DNA of 6,449 nt from Candidatus Poseidoniales archaeon (GTDB lineage Archaea > Thermoplasmatota > Poseidoniia > Poseidoniales > Poseidoniaceae). This document shows, piece after piece, positions 5,479 through 6,449 of this stretch. The position numbers and the translations under genes are program-made. The stretch is from the NCBI GenBank assembly GCA_012270265.1, contig JAAXIR010000086.1, positions 1 through 6,449 of the forward strand, given 5' to 3'. The notes below the pieces were generated by a model. The model did no database searches and had not been told where the DNA came from. It saw only the letters and a list, made by a program, of their open reading frames with translations. How positions within the stretch are numbered: the stretch's first letter is position 1; every line of letters starts with the position of its first letter.

Positions 5479-5883
5479 ATGGTCAAGCAACTTCCATGCA
5501 TTCCGACTGGATGCTCAGCATGTTGCCGTGAAACGACCATGCCCGTGACAGAAGCTGAAGCAAAGCGCCTCTCACGTCGAACCGGAATGCCTCTCGAATC
5601 GTTCACATGGGAAAACAATGGAATCCTAACTTTGCTCAACTATGAGAAGACGCGTGCTTGTGTGTTCTTGCTGACAGCGAGTTCCGATGTCGATGCAGAA
5701 GGGATTTGTTCAGTCTACGAAGTACGCCCAGAAGGATGTCGAAAGTATCCGATCGTTCTGAATTCGAACGATGATGCCATCTTGGATGATGGATGTCCAC
5801 ACCGCCAAGACTTCCCTGAACCGAGTGAATCCGATGCAATCGAATTGCTCAATCTTGAGGAGCGCTTGTTGCGTAGACAATGA
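5479..5883 (+). CDS. YkgJ-family cysteine-cluster protein (134 aa)
   Basis: The protein belongs to the YkgJ-type zinc/iron-chelating Cys-cluster family, whose biochemical role is not settled. Eight cysteines are present: C7, C12, C15 and C16 in PCIPTGCSACC, C61 (ACVFL), C77 (GICSVYEVRPEGCRKYP, a hallmark stretch that also holds C87) and C106 (DDGCPH). They probably bind a metal or an Fe-S cluster. Family members are typically 100-250 aa, and this one appears complete. There is no signal peptide. The ATG at 5479 is the first in frame after the peroxidase gene; the 61-bp gap contains a small stem-loop and no ribosome-binding site. The last 35 bases overlap, tail to tail, with the end of the methyltransferase gene on the other strand. 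Co-transcription with the peroxidase is possible but not shown. Confidence 0.9.
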   Translation: MVKQLPCIPTGCSACCRETTMPVTEAEAKRLSRRTGMPLESFTWENNGILTLLNYEKTRACVFLLTASSDVDAEGICSVYEVRPEGCRKYPIVLNSNDDAILDDGCPHRQDFPEPSESDAIELLNLEERLLRRQ

Positions 5884-6412
5884 CGCGTCCAAGCGATCGA
5901 TGGACTGAAACGTACCATGCGTTTTCGTAGTGCCATCCCGCTTCATTGAGCATTTCTTCAATCGTCTCCCATGCATAATGCTTCAGTGGAGGGCGCTCGC
6001 TCCTCTCGAGCGGATGATTCAGGTGTTCGGCTCGTGGTTCACTTGGTAGAATCAAAACAAGTCCGCCATCCACAACCTCTCTCGCACTTGCTAACGTATG
6101 TTGGAGAAGCGCGTGATGGTCCATGGACCCCTGAGAATTCCTGCCATATGGTGGATCGAGGACAACGCCAGAGAAGGAATGAACCTCATCAGATAGTGTT
6201 GCTTTGATGTCTGTGGCATCGCCCAGGACAAATGGATTCGACTCAGATCCGGCCCATTCAAGATTCATTTTAGCACCTTGAATCATCTCTTCATCAAGGT
6301 CCATTCCGATGGCATTTCTCCCGCTCATGATGGCTTCGATGGTGAACCCCCCCGTTCCTGTCATTGGATCGAGACAGGCTCCATTGGCAAGTGGTACACA
6401 GGCAAGATTCAA
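5849..6412 (-). CDS. Trm-G10/Trm11-type tRNA (guanine-N2) methyltransferase, catalytic domain (partial or interrupted)
   Basis: This is the C-terminal Rossmann-fold SAM-dependent domain of an archaeal THUMP methyltransferase that modifies tRNA guanine at N2 (position 10 in characterised relatives). Counting from the TTG at 6412, motif I is LDPMTGTGGFTIEA (14-27), GMDLDEE (36-42) is the SAM-ribose acidic loop, GDATDI (64-69) precedes the catalytic motif IV VVLDPPYGR (83-91), and the C-terminal SVHRSLGRVIVYA is typical. The THUMP RNA-binding domain should be encoded beyond the window. The homologous frame continues upstream of 6412 (codons for PRLPRLA) but meets TAA at 6434-6436, with codons for QVIL beyond it. 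Inside the open frame the only upstream start is TTG at 6412, which would leave an isolated catalytic domain. So this is either a disrupted gene, an edge sequence error, or a short form. The 3' end overlaps the YkgJ-like gene by 35 bp. Confidence 0.88.
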   Translation of the reverse strand: MNLACVPLANGACLDPMTGTGGFTIEAIMSGRNAIGMDLDEEMIQGAKMNLEWAGSESNPFVLGDATDIKATLSDEVHSFSGVVLDPPYGRNSQGSMDHHALLQHTLASAREVVDGGLVLILPSEPRAEHLNHPLERSERPPLKHYAWETIEEMLNEAGWHYENAWYVSVHRSLGRVIVYATSAPQD

Positions 6413-6433
6413 GGCAAGTCGAGGAAGTCGCGG

Positions 6434-6436
6434 TTA
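6434..6436 (-). other. In-frame TAA interrupting the methyltransferase reading frame
   Basis: On the minus strand the frame reads QVIL, stop, PRLPRLALNLA. In archaeal relatives this region has the continuous pattern hP-x-x-L-x-P-[RK]-L-A-R-x-x-x-N-L-A, so matching residues occur on both sides of the stop in the same frame. One base change (for example GAA or AAA to TAA) would explain it. It lies 13 bases from the window end, so an error at a contig edge is possible. Confidence 0.6.
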
Positions 6437-6449
6437 CAAGATCACTTGT

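Noticed and set aside
5016..5639. 207-codon open frame on the minus strand.
   Set aside because: It is antisense to the glutathione peroxidase and YkgJ-like genes, both of which carry complete family motifs; its translation has no recognisable pattern.
6347..6353. Run of seven C residues that might mark a frameshift in the methyltransferase gene.
   Set aside because: Motif I (LDPMTGTGGFTIEA) reads correctly through the run, so the frame is intact there.
1..6449. CRISPR arrays, insertion sequences, attachment sites or rRNA.
   Set aside because: No regularly spaced repeats, transposase motifs, target-site duplications or rRNA-like stretches were seen.

Overview
The window looks like a stretch of an uncultured archaeal chromosome, most plausibly a surface-water euryarchaeon such as Marine Group II (Poseidoniales). 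This is inferred from four things: an archaeal Trm-G10/Trm11-type tRNA methyltransferase; TATA-like boxes about 22-28 bp upstream of several start codons with no convincing Shine-Dalgarno sequences, as in leaderless archaeal genes; very tight packing; and a mix of bacterial-type enzymes (class II fumarase, glutathione peroxidase, FeS photolyase). A taxonomic search is needed to confirm it.

Layout, left to right. Positions 1-991 (+) hold the 3' part of an FeS-type cryptochrome/photolyase. Positions 994-2589 (-) encode a class II fumarase with an in-frame N-terminal ribbon-helix-helix (RHH) DNA-binding domain. Positions 2590-2682 are a divergent promoter region with two perfect inverted repeats, each with an arm on a TATA-like box. 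Positions 2683-3069 (+) encode a small four-helix membrane protein. A minus-strand run follows in transcription order: cyclophilin-type prolyl isomerase (4852 to 4325), isoaspartyl peptidase/L-asparaginase (4319 to 3357) and a small coiled-coil protein (3333 to 3070), very probably an operon. Positions 4853-4961 are a second divergent promoter region. On the plus strand come a thioredoxin-type glutathione peroxidase (4962-5417) and a YkgJ-type Cys-cluster protein (5479-5883). The latter overlaps tail-to-tail with the C-terminal catalytic domain of a tRNA (guanine-N2) methyltransferase on the minus strand (5849-6412 and beyond), whose upstream frame is interrupted by an in-frame TAA 13 bases from the window edge.

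The most striking item is the RHH-fumarase fusion next to a perfect 8-bp inverted repeat that covers its own predicted TATA box. This suggests a PutA-like enzyme that is both a TCA-cycle catalyst and an autoregulatory DNA-binding protein. The remaining genes share a loose theme of damage repair and protein maintenance (photolyase, isoaspartyl peptidase, prolyl isomerase, peroxidase). No mobile element, CRISPR array, rRNA or convincing tRNA was seen.
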